Below, in pieces: positions 1 through 9,107 of a stretch of 64,000 bases of DNA. The translations under genes were made by a program, and so were the position numbers. How positions within the stretch are numbered: position 1 is the stretch's first letter; each line of letters opens with the position of its first letter. The notes beneath the pieces were generated by a model. That model had not been told where the DNA came from. It worked only from the letters and a program-made list of their open reading frames with translations, and searched no databases. The DNA comes from CAXBOO01 sp963977425 (GTDB taxonomy: Bacteria; Bacteroidota; Bacteroidia; Flavobacteriales_D; Luteibaculaceae), in assembly GCA_963977425.1 (NCBI GenBank), contig CAXBOO010000003.1:372001-436000 (forward strand). The letters run 5' to 3'.

Positions 1-215
1 ATTTTGGAGTCATCAATAGATTTCAAGATGCTACGGCCCTACTTTTTGGAATTAAAATATCCGATGTGTATTTCGGTTATTCCTACGATATCAATACATC
101 AGATTTAGAAAGAAGCAGCAACAACAAAGGAGCTACAGAGCTTAGTATAAGCTACATTTACAGTCCTATCAAATCATACAAGAGAAAGTTCGATTCATGC
201 CCCGTATTTTTATAA
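1..215 (+). CDS. PorP/SprF family type IX secretion membrane protein (3' end only)
   Basis: The left edge cuts this gene. The frame beginning at base 3 reads 70 residues to a TAA at 213-215. The visible part has the typical end of PorP/SprF outer-membrane proteins: a GIKISDVYFGYSYDINTSDL stretch, then a glycine-containing ELSISYIYSP strand and a short basic tail. In this family these are the last beta-strands of a barrel that works with the T9SS and is often paired with an adhesin carrying a type B C-terminal domain. The next gene starts at 197 inside this one, a 19-base overlap, so the two are likely co-transcribed and translationally coupled. The N-terminus and any adhesin partner lie outside the window. 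Confidence 0.8.
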   Translation, partial: FGVINRFQDATALLFGIKISDVYFGYSYDINTSDLERSSNNKGATELSISYIYSPIKSYKRKFDSCPVFL

Positions 216-2401
216 AGTTACTTTCATTCCTTGTCTTATTTGCCGGGCAATTTGTAATGGCTCAGAGTTATGATGCTGATGGAAGCCTTAAAAACGCTGA
301 ATATCTGCTCAAACAAAACAGAAATTATGAAGCTCGCGAAATTCTTCAAAGTATAGTCAATGTTAACAGCGACAACCCTAAGGCCAATACCCTTTTAGGA
401 AAATCGTATCTAGCCGAAAATGATTACGCAAACGCACTTAAATATTTTAAAGTTGCGTATCAATTTGGCGAAAAAACTACAATAGAAAATCTAATTCTAT
501 TCGCGCAAACAGCCAAACAGAATGGTGATTATCAATTGGCGCAAGATATTGCAACCGATGCTTCTACAAAAATATACATTACAGGGCCCGACAGAGCTTT
601 ACTTAGAAACATAAAAACGAGTATCAACGAAGTGCGAAATGGCTCATTTAAAGAGCATGTAAATGAACTATCACAATTTGCAAATAACTCGAGTGGATCT
701 GAACTTGCGCCCTACCCTATAACAGATAAAAAATTCAGCTTCAGTAAGAGCACAAAATCTGAAGGAGGACTTACTGTAGAAAGTTTTGTTTCGGATGCAG
801 AAACTTTAACTCAAATTGAAATCAATCCTGCTTATGGCAACGTTACAAATATTCAATTCTATAATGAAATTGCATATTTAACCATTTGCAAAGACGGTCT
901 TTGCAACTTATATTCAGCTAATTACAACAAGAACTACAGACTAAAAAATGTAGCCCCAATAAAGGAATTGAACCTTGAAGGTTATTCTACTACTCAAGCA
1001 TTTGTTTTTAAGTTGAAAAACACAGATATGATGTTGTTTTCATCCAACCGCCCTTCCCTTTCTGGTGGCTTTGATATCTACCTTTCGTATAGAATGAGAA
1101 CCGAATGGTCTGCTCCGAAATTGTTGCCTAAAACAATCAATACACCGGGCAATGAAATAACCCCTTTTTATCGTGGCAATCAATTCTATTTTTCGAGCGA
1201 CTATCACCCTAGTTTAGGAGGGTTCGATATTTTTTCAGCAACAACCACCACATTCATTGATTTCAAGGATGTAGAAAACTTAGGAACACCTTTCAATTCG
1301 GTAGCCAACGATTTGTATTTCAAAATCTATCCCGAAGGTAAACAAGGCTTACTTAGTTCCAACCGATTAGGTTCTATTGAAGGTAGTTCTGCCACGTGTT
1401 GCAACGATATTTATCAGTTCCCTTGGCCGCCAAAATTATTGGAAATTAAAAAGGAAAAAACCACTCTAACTCAGGAAGAAAGTGAAACAGCGTATTACAA
1501 TAATCTAATCGATGAATTGAAAGCCATATTGCCGCTAACACTTTATTTCCACAACGATATACCTCTTCCGAATAAAACGGTTCCTACTTACAGTCAAACC
1601 TATTTTCCATACAAACGTATGGACACAGAATACATTAGAGAAAATTACAGTACCGACAACACCAATTTTTTCAACAATACATTGCCATTCGAATACAGCA
1701 AACTTCAAGTATTCACATCCCTCATTCAAGAAATTTTTAAAAGCGATTTGAATATTGAGTTCACAATCAAAGGTTTTGCATCGCCATTGGCCTCTAAAAA
1801 TTACAACGATGCCCTGAGTCAAAGACGTATCAATAGCTTCATCAATGAGTTGTTTGCTTACAAGGCTGGTTTATTTGAAGCTTACAGAAGCAATATCAGC
1901 ATCAATCAATTGCCCTTTGGTGAAACAAAAAGCGCAACAGGCGTTTCTGACGACAAATCCGACCCTAGAAATTCTATTTATGCCTTTGAAGCACTTAGAG
2001 AACGAAAAATTGAAATTATCAACATTGCTATAAAAAATGACAATAACGTAATACAATTAGAGTCGAATACCAATGATACACGTGCCAATTTTAATTCGAA
2101 AGTAGACAGTGTTTTAGTAAGAACCGAATCGGAAAGTAGTTATAGCATTACTGAGGATGGGTTTAGAACAGACACTATAGTAATTACAAATCCGTATAGC
2201 GAAGAATTTACCATTGATAGCATAGAAGCTAGTTGTGGTTGCACCGAAATAGATGCTCAAGATTCAACAATAGCTGGTAATGGATCCATCAAGATATTCG
2301 CAAAAAGAGAATTGTTTTATGGTAGTGTGAAGCCTGTTACATTGCGCTTTATCAGCACGCATCCAGAAAAGCAATCGAGTTTTATAATTCCGCTAGACTA
2401 A
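197..2401 (+). CDS. TPR / PD40 / OmpA-like periplasmic or outer-membrane protein with DUF1573-like tail
   Basis: 734 residues. A signal peptide ends near residue 22 (LFAGQFVMAQ). TPR-like helices follow at about 28-130 (YEAREIL, YANALKYF, YQLAQDIA). The central part has PD40/WD40-like beta-propeller motifs (FSSNRPSLSGGFDIY; FSSDYHPSLGGFDIF). A divergent OmpA-like region lies at about 490-640 (FTIKGFASPLASKNYNDALS with QRRI). The last ~85 residues resemble DUF1573, with an SCGC motif at 679-682. The order TPR-PD40-OmpA matches PorE-type T9SS components that tie the outer membrane to peptidoglycan, and the preceding porP/sprF gene fits that role. The DUF1573-like end is not the usual ending of this architecture. 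Its stop overlaps the end of the convergent MORN gene by 4 bases. The exact function is inferred. Confidence 0.75.
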   Translation: MPRIFIKLLSFLVLFAGQFVMAQSYDADGSLKNAEYLLKQNRNYEAREILQSIVNVNSDNPKANTLLGKSYLAENDYANALKYFKVAYQFGEKTTIENLILFAQTAKQNGDYQLAQDIATDASTKIYITGPDRALLRNIKTSINEVRNGSFKEHVNELSQFANNSSGSELAPYPITDKKFSFSKSTKSEGGLTVESFVSDAETLTQIEINPAYGNVTNIQFYNEIAYLTICKDGLCNLYSANYNKNYRLKNVAPIKELNLEGYSTTQAFVFKLKNTDMMLFSSNRPSLSGGFDIYLSYRMRTEWSAPKLLPKTINTPGNEITPFYRGNQFYFSSDYHPSLGGFDIFSATTTTFIDFKDVENLGTPFNSVANDLYFKIYPEGKQGLLSSNRLGSIEGSSATCCNDIYQFPWPPKLLEIKKEKTTLTQEESETAYYNNLIDELKAILPLTLYFHNDIPLPNKTVPTYSQTYFPYKRMDTEYIRENYSTDNTNFFNNTLPFEYSKLQVFTSLIQEIFKSDLNIEFTIKGFASPLASKNYNDALSQRRINSFINELFAYKAGLFEAYRSNISINQLPFGETKSATGVSDDKSDPRNSIYAFEALRERKIEIINIAIKNDNNVIQLESNTNDTRANFNSKVDSVLVRTESESSYSITEDGFRTDTIVITNPYSEEFTIDSIEASCGCTEIDAQDSTIAGNGSIKIFAKRELFYGSVKPVTLRFISTHPEKQSSFIIPLD

Positions 2402-2985
2402 TAAGGGAAATACATATCGGCTGAATTGGAAATATATCTTCCACCGTTTTTAACTCGGTTATCGAAAATGGCAAATGAATAAATTCTATCCGTTGGCATT
2501 TCACTTAACTTTTGAGTCGTTAGACCTTCTTTTGTCAGCAACATAATTCTACCCGAACCTTTGAATTTTTGCTTGTATTTGCTTTGGTAATACACCCAAT
2601 AATTGATGTTTTTCACATTCGATCCGCCATCTCTTGAATTACCCGCCAAATTGGCTTGTAGTTTTACTTCCCCATTTGGGTAGTACACTTTAATGTTGCC
2701 AACGGCTTCGCCATCAACAAAGCGCATGGTGAAATGGGTTTGCCCCGATGGATAGTATGTTCGAGCGGCTCCCATATATCGTCCATTAACAACGTTAGCT
2801 GAGGCTTTCTGACTACCATCAGCTCGGTTAGCGTATAGCAAGCCTGTGTACAGTTTTCCTTGATATAAAATGTCTCCAAATGAAAATTCAACCGAATCGA
2901 AAGGCATTCCTTTATTGTTTGAGCCTTGTGCAAAACCAAAATTAAGCGACAACAAAGTCACGAGAATAATGCTGAATCTTACCAT
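2398..2985 (-). CDS. MORN-repeat (YwqK-like) secreted protein
   Basis: 195 residues with an N-terminal signal peptide (SIILVTLLSLNFGFAQ). The middle has repeated Tyr/Gly units of the MORN-variant type (ARTYYPSGQTHFTMRF, IKVYYPNGEVKLQANL), the pattern found in bacterial YwqK/toxin-antitoxin-annotated proteins. It is probably exported to the periplasm or surface. The biochemical role is unknown, and the antitoxin name commonly given to this family is not supported by the context. It is the last gene of the long minus-strand unit beginning with ccmB. Its start overlaps the end of maf by 7 bases. Confidence 0.65.
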   Translation of the reverse strand: MVRFSIILVTLLSLNFGFAQGSNNKGMPFDSVEFSFGDILYQGKLYTGLLYANRADGSQKASANVVNGRYMGAARTYYPSGQTHFTMRFVDGEAVGNIKVYYPNGEVKLQANLAGNSRDGGSNVKNINYWVYYQSKYKQKFKGSGRIMLLTKEGLTTQKLSEMPTDRIYSFAIFDNRVKNGGRYISNSADMYFPY

Positions 2986-3557
2986 TGTATTTTATTGAAT
3001 TCGTTGTAAAATTTACTCACAGGAAAGCCCATAACATTGTAAAAACAACCTTTAAGGCGTTCAATACCGATCAACCCCAACCAATCTTGAGCTCCATATG
3101 AACCTGCTTTATCAAAGGGTTTGAAATTTTCAATGTAATACAACATTTCGGCTTCTGTTAACGATCTAAATGTTACTTCAGTAGTGTCAAAGAAACTGTG
3201 TTGTTTGGTTTTAGAACGCAAACAAACTGAGGTATGAACGAAGTGTTTATTTCCCGATAATATCTTCAACATCGACAAGGCTTCGTCTACGTCTTTGGGT
3301 TTTTCCAGTATTCTATTGTTGATGGTAACAACCGTATCCGAACTAACAATGATTTCATTTTCCTTTTCAAAAGCTACCGCATTGTTTTTTAAAGCGGCTA
3401 AAAATACAACCGCCTCGGTAGCTGTAAAATGAGGAGGAAAATATTCTTTCACATCGGGTTTACGAATCGTAAAATTCAAATTCAACCGTTCGAACAATTC
3501 CTTGCGACGAGGTGATCCCGAAGCTAACACAAAGTCAAATTCCTGTAAAAAAGCCAT
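2979..3557 (-). CDS. maf: Maf-family nucleotide pyrophosphatase
   Basis: 192 residues, full length for the family. The N-terminal ASGSPRRKELF signature forms the nucleotide phosphate-binding loop, and the internal SSDTVV motif carries the catalytic Asp. A C-terminal KAGSYGAQ segment is also typical. Maf/YhdE/YceF enzymes hydrolyse non-canonical or modified nucleoside triphosphates (dTTP, UTP or m7GTP, depending on the subtype) to monophosphates in the cytoplasm. The subtype cannot be fixed from sequence alone. The gene overlaps the UbiA gene upstream by 1 base and the MORN gene downstream by 7 bases, so it is translated within the same operon. Confidence 0.93.
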   Translation of the reverse strand: MAFLQEFDFVLASGSPRRKELFERLNLNFTIRKPDVKEYFPPHFTATEAVVFLAALKNNAVAFEKENEIIVSSDTVVTINNRILEKPKDVDEALSMLKILSGNKHFVHTSVCLRSKTKQHSFFDTTEVTFRSLTEAEMLYYIENFKPFDKAGSYGAQDWLGLIGIERLKGCFYNVMGFPVSKFYNEFNKIQW

Positions 3558-4519
3558 TAAAAAAACTGATTTTCAACAAAGTATAAATAACAAATTCCGA
3601 AAAGCATTACAAGTTTTAAAACATTGCTTGCCCATTTGAAATTATTTTTCTGAACCAAAACTAATGTAATGGTTACCGGTATACCTAAAGCCAAAACGAA
3701 GTAAGCAGTTGTAAGTTCATCGCCCAAATAATACTTGGCTGCATAGGCTAATAACGCCAACAAAATCAGCAACAATGCTTGTGTAATGAGTTTAGCTTTC
3801 TTTTGTCCCAATACTATCGGAACCGTCTTTCTACCAATGGTTTTGTCGCCTATTTGGTCTTGTAAATCTTTAATTATTTCTCGAATGAAGTTGCTGAAAA
3901 AAGCAAAGCTCGAAACACTAATGATCCATACCAAAATGATCTTAATCAAAAAACCTACCGAGCTTCCGTTCACTTCCATGAATTCAGCTAAATCGGCACC
4001 TTGATGTTTTATTACTGGTAATAATTCAAACAAGCCAGTTGAAAAAGGGACAAATGCAGTAAGCAAAGCCACCACTACATTGCCAAGTAAAAAGCGTTTT
4101 TTGAATTCAAATGAATAGTACCACAACGAAACAATGGCAAATCCGTGAAAAGAAAGTAAGAGTAAAGTGTCGTTTATAAAAGCATAATAAGCTGCTAAGA
4201 AAAACCCTAGCATAGACAGTACTTGGTGTGTCCACATCGCATAACGTCTGTCTAAATGAACATTTACAATGGCATTATTGGGCTTGTTCACCAAATCTGC
4301 TTTCGTATCAAAATAATCGTTGATGGCATTACCCCCACCTGCAATACAAACAAAGCTCAATACCAATAATGAAAATTCAAAATTGGATGTAAAGAATTCC
4401 AATTCGAATCGCTTGAAAAAAGGCTGTAGTAACCAAAACCGTACAGCATAGGCTGTAAGGGCAATAAAAAACAGATTTACGGGCCTAATAAGCCAAAAAA
4501 TATGACGCAGTTTTTGCAT
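3557..4519 (-). CDS. UbiA-family prenyltransferase (geranylgeranylglycerol-phosphate geranylgeranyltransferase-like)
   Basis: 320 residues and about nine hydrophobic segments. The two Asp-rich motifs of UbiA enzymes are visible: AINDYFDTKADLVNKP in the first half and the FIREIIKDLQDQIGD region in the middle. These bind the Mg2+-diphosphate of the prenyl donor. The family moves prenyl chains onto aromatic or glycerol-phosphate acceptors in the inner membrane. Bacteroidota members of this length are usually annotated as geranylgeranylglycerol-phosphate geranylgeranyltransferase-like, but the acceptor is not established. It lies between the KdsC-like gene (4-base gap) and maf (1-base overlap). 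Confidence 0.8.
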   Translation of the reverse strand: MQKLRHIFWLIRPVNLFFIALTAYAVRFWLLQPFFKRFELEFFTSNFEFSLLVLSFVCIAGGGNAINDYFDTKADLVNKPNNAIVNVHLDRRYAMWTHQVLSMLGFFLAAYYAFINDTLLLLSFHGFAIVSLWYYSFEFKKRFLLGNVVVALLTAFVPFSTGLFELLPVIKHQGADLAEFMEVNGSSVGFLIKIILVWIISVSSFAFFSNFIREIIKDLQDQIGDKTIGRKTVPIVLGQKKAKLITQALLLILLALLAYAAKYYLGDELTTAYFVLALGIPVTITLVLVQKNNFKWASNVLKLVMLFGICYLYFVENQFF

Positions 4520-4523
4520 AAAT

Positions 4524-5138
4524 CTATTGAGCGCTAACTGTATTAGTAAGCCACTTATCTTGTGCTCTTAACACTTGTTCTACTACGTCTCTAACACAGC
4601 CTTTTCCACCTGAATATTGAGAAATATAATCCGATACATTTTGAACTTCAGAAACTGCATCTTTAGGACAAGTAGAAAGGTAAACATTGCTTAAAATTTC
4701 CAAATCTGGAATATCATCGCCCATGTACAAAACTTGAGTTTTAAGATCGATGCCTTTCTTGTCGCAAAACTTTCTTAAAGTGTCCATTTTGTTAGCTTCT
4801 TTGCACTTAGTCCCATCTTTAACCGATTTTTTTGGAACTGCATTTGGGCAAACTTTTGATTTGAATTCAGCACTAAAAACGCCTTTTACACCTAAGTAAA
4901 CATCGTCTAAACCTAAGTCCATAAAACGTCGCAAAACAGCATTGGATTTTCCACCAGATATTATGGCTACATCAATGCCCATATCGATGGCATATTTTAC
5001 TATAAATCCATCTTTTGTATTCATTATACGCTGAAGGTCTCCATTCTGATCAAGAATTACTGAACCATCAGTAAATACACCGTCAACATCAAAGACCAAT
5101 GCCTTTACATTCTGAAATTTTTCTTTGTAACTAATCAT
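4524..5138 (-). CDS. KdsC-like HAD phosphatase (KDO 8-phosphate phosphatase family)
   Basis: 204 residues. HAD motif I is FDVDGVFTDG with nucleophile D17 and acid/base D19. Motif II falls in AIISGGKS, and motif IV is YMGDDIPDLEIL. KdsC removes phosphate from 3-deoxy-D-manno-octulosonate 8-phosphate in lipopolysaccharide inner-core synthesis, but the subfamily also includes related sugar-acid phosphatases. It is roughly 30 residues longer than usual because of an inserted, lysine- and cysteine-containing segment at about 85-118 (C97, C112). The start overlaps the DUF2520 gene by 8 bases. Confidence 0.8.
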   Translation of the reverse strand: MISYKEKFQNVKALVFDVDGVFTDGSVILDQNGDLQRIMNTKDGFIVKYAIDMGIDVAIISGGKSNAVLRRFMDLGLDDVYLGVKGVFSAEFKSKVCPNAVPKKSVKDGTKCKEANKMDTLRKFCDKKGIDLKTQVLYMGDDIPDLEILSNVYLSTCPKDAVSEVQNVSDYISQYSGGKGCVRDVVEQVLRAQDKWLTNTVSAQ

Positions 5139-5919
5139 TTGAAGCTTCCGTATTATTTAATATAAAGCGTGTAAGTGTTGAATATATTTCCTCAAGCGAC
5201 GGTTGTTCTACTCGTAAAAAGTTTACGTGATCGCCAATGGTGTTGTAATCTCTTCTCTTTGCAGGTCCCGTTTGATGTGACCATGCCGAAGCATCGGTGA
5301 AATATTTTGTCATGGTTTCTTGCACCAAAGGTTTGATGGTTTCTTTAGGCAAATCAATTTCCTTCACCAATTGGTTGGCAGCATTGAATAATGCATTCAC
5401 AAAATTATTAGCCATAACCCCCGATATATGCAGCTTTTTACGGCTTTCTGAGTCCAAATGTTTTACGGTTGTAAATATTTGTTCTAACCACTCTTGCAAA
5501 GTGTTTCTGGTTGCTTCTGAGTTGGCTTCTATGAAAACTGGGAATTCTGTTGCCGACAATGGCATACCCATATTGAACGTTTGGAATGGATAAACCACTG
5601 CATATTGAGAAAATTGACTCAACACATTCATAGATGTAGCTCCACTACTATGAACTACAATACCTGTATATCCCGATAAGTTTTGTTTGGCAATGGATTC
5701 AATCTGAGAATCGCCCGCTGTTATGAAAACTATATCACAATTTTTAAGTGCTCTATCGTCTATTGAAAATATAGTAAAAGATGTCGATAAATCGGCAAAG
5801 TTCTTTTTGGTTTTCTCTGGATTGCGACTGAAAATCTGACAATCAAATCCTTTCTCCGAAAAAATCTTAACCAAGTGCCAACATACATTTCCAGCACCTA
5901 TAAACCCAATCGTTTTCAT
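5131..5919 (-). CDS. Rossmann-fold plus DUF2520 domain protein
   Basis: 262 residues. The N-terminal Rossmann signature GFIGAGNVCWHL indicates NAD(P) binding, as in F420-dependent NADP reductase-like or ketopantoate/6-phosphogluconate-type folds. The C-terminal helical half matches DUF2520 (HISGVMANNFVNALFNAA; TGPAKRRD). Substrate and reaction are not known for this family. It sits 4 bases after ccmF and overlaps the KdsC-like gene by 8 bases, a position compatible with a housekeeping role. Confidence 0.75.
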   Translation of the reverse strand: MKTIGFIGAGNVCWHLVKIFSEKGFDCQIFSRNPEKTKKNFADLSTSFTIFSIDDRALKNCDIVFITAGDSQIESIAKQNLSGYTGIVVHSSGATSMNVLSQFSQYAVVYPFQTFNMGMPLSATEFPVFIEANSEATRNTLQEWLEQIFTTVKHLDSESRKKLHISGVMANNFVNALFNAANQLVKEIDLPKETIKPLVQETMTKYFTDASAWSHQTGPAKRRDYNTIGDHVNFLRVEQPSLEEIYSTLTRFILNNTEASND

Positions 5920-5923
5920 ATTA

Positions 5924-8716
5924 TTACTTTTTTACTACAGTTGTTTTTCTGCTGCGACGGAAAACCGACATCAATCCTCCAAGCGTCATTACTATGCAAC
6001 CTAACCATAATATATTTACACCTGGGAACACTATAGCTTGAAAAACGATGAATTCACGTCTATTATTGATATGCTCCGCAACCGACACCTTCATTCCTGC
6101 ATCGTCGCCATGCAACTCATCTATAGACAATCTTAATCCTGCCAAATCCGACTGAACACCACTTGGTATTACCATAGAGGTATCGCGTACAATGTACAAC
6201 GGCATCATCTGATCTATTACACCTGTTTCGTTGTAAACATCAAAATTGGCTTGAATAACAATGTCGTTTTTCTCTAATCCTAATTCTTCTTGGTTGGTAA
6301 GTTGAGAGCTTCCCTTATACACCAATATGTGTTTGGAAGTATACAATGTATCTCCCATGTGAACATCTTTCGAGCTCGATTCCAAATAGCCATCGGTGTC
6401 AACTTTAGGATCTTCTAATTCGGCCCATTTTACGTGAGTAAAAACATCTCTATCTAAGTAATGTTTGGTATCGGGTTCTGGTACATTTCCAAAAGCAGCA
6501 TTCTTTTGAACTCGTGGAAATAAGGAATAAAGTTTCTCACCAGATTCAGCACTTTTCCAAGTATCGACAATGGTAGAATCTACTGTTTCTATAGGTTTCC
6601 AGTGGTGGATGTCAACGAAAAAGTCTGCTCCAGCTGTATGGTCATCAATAGCTTGATAAACCTTCCCACCTGCTTGCACTTTTGATCCTGTTGAATAATA
6701 TTTTTGTTCTGCTGAATAAAACTCGATTTCGTAAAAAACATTGATTCCTTCACTGAATTTTCGGTTGTACAATACAAAGTACTCCCCCATATAGAGTGTA
6801 TCGCCTAAAAACAACAATAAATCCTCATCGTTTTTAAAATCTTCGTTCACTTTCGTAACATCAATTCCAGATGAGTTAGCTGATATCTTTTCTTGTCGAC
6901 CTCCAGAAACTAAAGCCCCTAAAACCACCAACGCAAATCCAATATGAGAAAGCGATGATGCTCCAGAGCTTTTCCAAGCTTTACGATACTCTATGATATG
7001 AGATAAGTTTAAGAACAAAGTCAACAGCGATGCAAACAATAGTATAAGCCATACACTGTTCAGAAAATCAAAATCCCAATATGCCAAAGTGGCCAGGAAT
7101 ACAACAACTGTCAATAAAAAAGGTAAACGAATCTTTTTCAACCAAAATGAAAAACTAGTGGTTTTGTATTTTAAGTATTGACTGATGGTTAATGCCAATA
7201 GGACTAAAATTGCGAACGGCGCCTGCCATTTGTTGTAATGGTTTATGGCATCGGTAGGTGGTGCAAAATTCGCTTTCGCTAGATCTTTAAATATATCGGC
7301 ACTTGTCCAACCATAAACATCTGTAAATACGCTTGAAAATGGTTCTAAAAATTTATTTACTACAGGTATAGATGTAGAAAAGCTGATCTGGAATGCACTC
7401 AATACCAAAATGAAAGAACCAATGAACATCCAAAATTCTCGGCTAGAAAATGCATCTTCTTTCGTTTTTTCCTTGCTTTTAGCGCTCTGAATAAATGAAA
7501 TGATTTGCAACAACACAAAGAAAACAACGCTTTCTAATACCAATGTTTGGAATACAATTAGAATCAAAAAGACAATAGACGCTATACGATGAAACCATCT
7601 TTTTTTAGTGACTTGTTTGTAGGATAGTAAATCGGCTGCACAAAATAAAGCCAACAATAAATAAAACAACAATTGCCCTATCATACCATTGTCAGTAAAC
7701 GAGTGTACACTGGTATCGCCTAATATTCCACTACGGGTAAGGAAAGTAGAATAAACAATAAAAAAGAAGCCCAATGCTGATAAAATATGAGCTGAGAAAT
7801 AATGTTTGTGTGTACGTCTTGCAACAATAATCATGTGCGCAGCTGCAACTAGAATCAACCATGGCACAAGCGAAGCATTTTCTACTGGATCCCATGCCCA
7901 AAAACCACCAAAGCTTAATGCTTCGTATGCCCAAGCACCTCCCATTAGAATACCGCAACCAAGAACAGTTACTGCAGCATATGCCCAAGGGCGAACATTG
8001 TCCAACCAAACATTGTCGTTCTTATTCAACAACGATGCAGCAGAAAATGCGAATGGAATTAGAGATAGTGCAAAACCCAAAAATAAAATGGGTGGATGTA
8101 TCGTCATCCAATAATTTTGAAGCAATGGATTTAGTCCTCTACCATCGGCAAATGTTGGGATTCGATTCAAGTAATCAGGCAACAAAGTCCAAGGTAAATT
8201 ATAGTTCTCTGGTAATTCTCTGATGAGTAAAAATGGATTGCTACCTATTCTTAATTCACCAATAAAGACCCCCAATAACATTGTAACCAAAGCAAATTGG
8301 ACCAATGCCATTACGAATAAAACTCCTTGTTTTAATTCAAACTTCTTTCTCAATAGAATCAGTCCTAAAACAGCCAACCATATCATCCAAAGAATGAAAC
8401 TTCCTTCTTGGCCTTCCCAGAAACAAGCAAACAAATACCTAAAAGGCATGGCTTTGTTGGTATGCTTCCATACATAGTCGTACTCTACATACCCTGAGAA
8501 AAGCATATAAAACAAACAAGCCGCAATAGAAAATACTGCGGCAATGTGTATGTAATATGACGTTTTTGCAATTTTGTAATAGCTGGTATCGCCCTTCCTA
8601 CCTAAATAGAATAATATGGCCGATGCAAAAGCTGAGAGTAAAGCAACAATAACTGCTGTTTTACCAATTATTCCTGGCAATAAATGTTCGCCAACGTAAG
8701 CTATATCTTCCATCAA
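5924..8716 (-). CDS. ccmF: CcmF/CcsA-type cytochrome c haem lyase subunit
   Basis: 930 residues, longer than the ~650-residue proteobacterial CcmF. It has many transmembrane segments in the first ~620 residues and a large periplasmic region before a last membrane helix at about 890-920. The haem-handling WWD-type region is FGGFWAWDPVENASLVPWL. Conserved histidine-bearing loops include the TIHPPILFLGF motif. CcmF accepts haem from holo-CcmE and helps attach it to apocytochrome c CXXCH motifs on the outer face of the inner membrane. It follows ccmE by one base in the ccm operon. The periplasmic domain at about 620-880 (GGRQEKISANSSGIDV onward) is typical of the longer members. Confidence 0.92.
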   Translation of the reverse strand: MMEDIAYVGEHLLPGIIGKTAVIVALLSAFASAILFYLGRKGDTSYYKIAKTSYYIHIAAVFSIAACLFYMLFSGYVEYDYVWKHTNKAMPFRYLFACFWEGQEGSFILWMIWLAVLGLILLRKKFELKQGVLFVMALVQFALVTMLLGVFIGELRIGSNPFLLIRELPENYNLPWTLLPDYLNRIPTFADGRGLNPLLQNYWMTIHPPILFLGFALSLIPFAFSAASLLNKNDNVWLDNVRPWAYAAVTVLGCGILMGGAWAYEALSFGGFWAWDPVENASLVPWLILVAAAHMIIVARRTHKHYFSAHILSALGFFFIVYSTFLTRSGILGDTSVHSFTDNGMIGQLLFYLLLALFCAADLLSYKQVTKKRWFHRIASIVFLILIVFQTLVLESVVFFVLLQIISFIQSAKSKEKTKEDAFSSREFWMFIGSFILVLSAFQISFSTSIPVVNKFLEPFSSVFTDVYGWTSADIFKDLAKANFAPPTDAINHYNKWQAPFAILVLLALTISQYLKYKTTSFSFWLKKIRLPFLLTVVVFLATLAYWDFDFLNSVWLILLFASLLTLFLNLSHIIEYRKAWKSSGASSLSHIGFALVVLGALVSGGRQEKISANSSGIDVTKVNEDFKNDEDLLLFLGDTLYMGEYFVLYNRKFSEGINVFYEIEFYSAEQKYYSTGSKVQAGGKVYQAIDDHTAGADFFVDIHHWKPIETVDSTIVDTWKSAESGEKLYSLFPRVQKNAAFGNVPEPDTKHYLDRDVFTHVKWAELEDPKVDTDGYLESSSKDVHMGDTLYTSKHILVYKGSSQLTNQEELGLEKNDIVIQANFDVYNETGVIDQMMPLYIVRDTSMVIPSGVQSDLAGLRLSIDELHGDDAGMKVSVAEHINNRREFIVFQAIVFPGVNILWLGCIVMTLGGLMSVFRRSRKTTVVKK

Positions 8717-8717
8717 A

Positions 8718-9107
8718 TTAAATTTCTACTTGATTTTGCTCGTTGTATTTCGACGGGCATTTCATCAATATTTCATTCGCATGAAAGTAACCATCTGCTT
8801 TGGCTTCACCAATAAGTACAATGCTTTCCGAACGTTCAAAATCTTGAGGTTTGGCTTTGTAAAGCTTTACCTTTTTGGTATCTCCATTATTATCGACCAA
8901 ACTAAATTCAGTTAGTGTTGGATTAATTTCAGGAGCGTAGATAACTTCTTCTTCTTTGTTTAGCTGACCTACAACATGGTATTCTTCATCGGTATGTGCA
9001 AATGCTTCTGCGAAGTCGGCATACGTTGAAGAATCACTAATGGATGATATTACAAATCCCATTGCGGCAATTACGGCCACCAATATTACAATCTGACTAC
9101 GCTTCAT
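8718..9107 (-). CDS. ccmE: CcmE haem chaperone, CxxxY variant
   Basis: 129 residues. There is one N-terminal membrane anchor (residues about 5-22) and then an OB-fold periplasmic domain (YHVVGQLNKEEEVIYAPE; ESIVLIGEAKADGYFHANEIL). Classical CcmE binds haem covalently through His in an HxxxY motif. Here the corresponding position is Cys: LMKCPSKY, C117 and Y121. Cys variants are described from some archaea and deltaproteobacteria. The gene overlaps ccmD by 11 bases and ends one base before ccmF. Confidence 0.9.
   Translation of the reverse strand: MKRSQIVILVAVIAAMGFVISSISDSSTYADFAEAFAHTDEEYHVVGQLNKEEEVIYAPEINPTLTEFSLVDNNGDTKKVKLYKAKPQDFERSESIVLIGEAKADGYFHANEILMKCPSKYNEQNQVEI

Noticed and set aside
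7806..8477. Plus-strand open frames opposite ccmF
   Set aside because: They are shadows of the strongly supported ccmF gene, with no start context or family pattern of their own.
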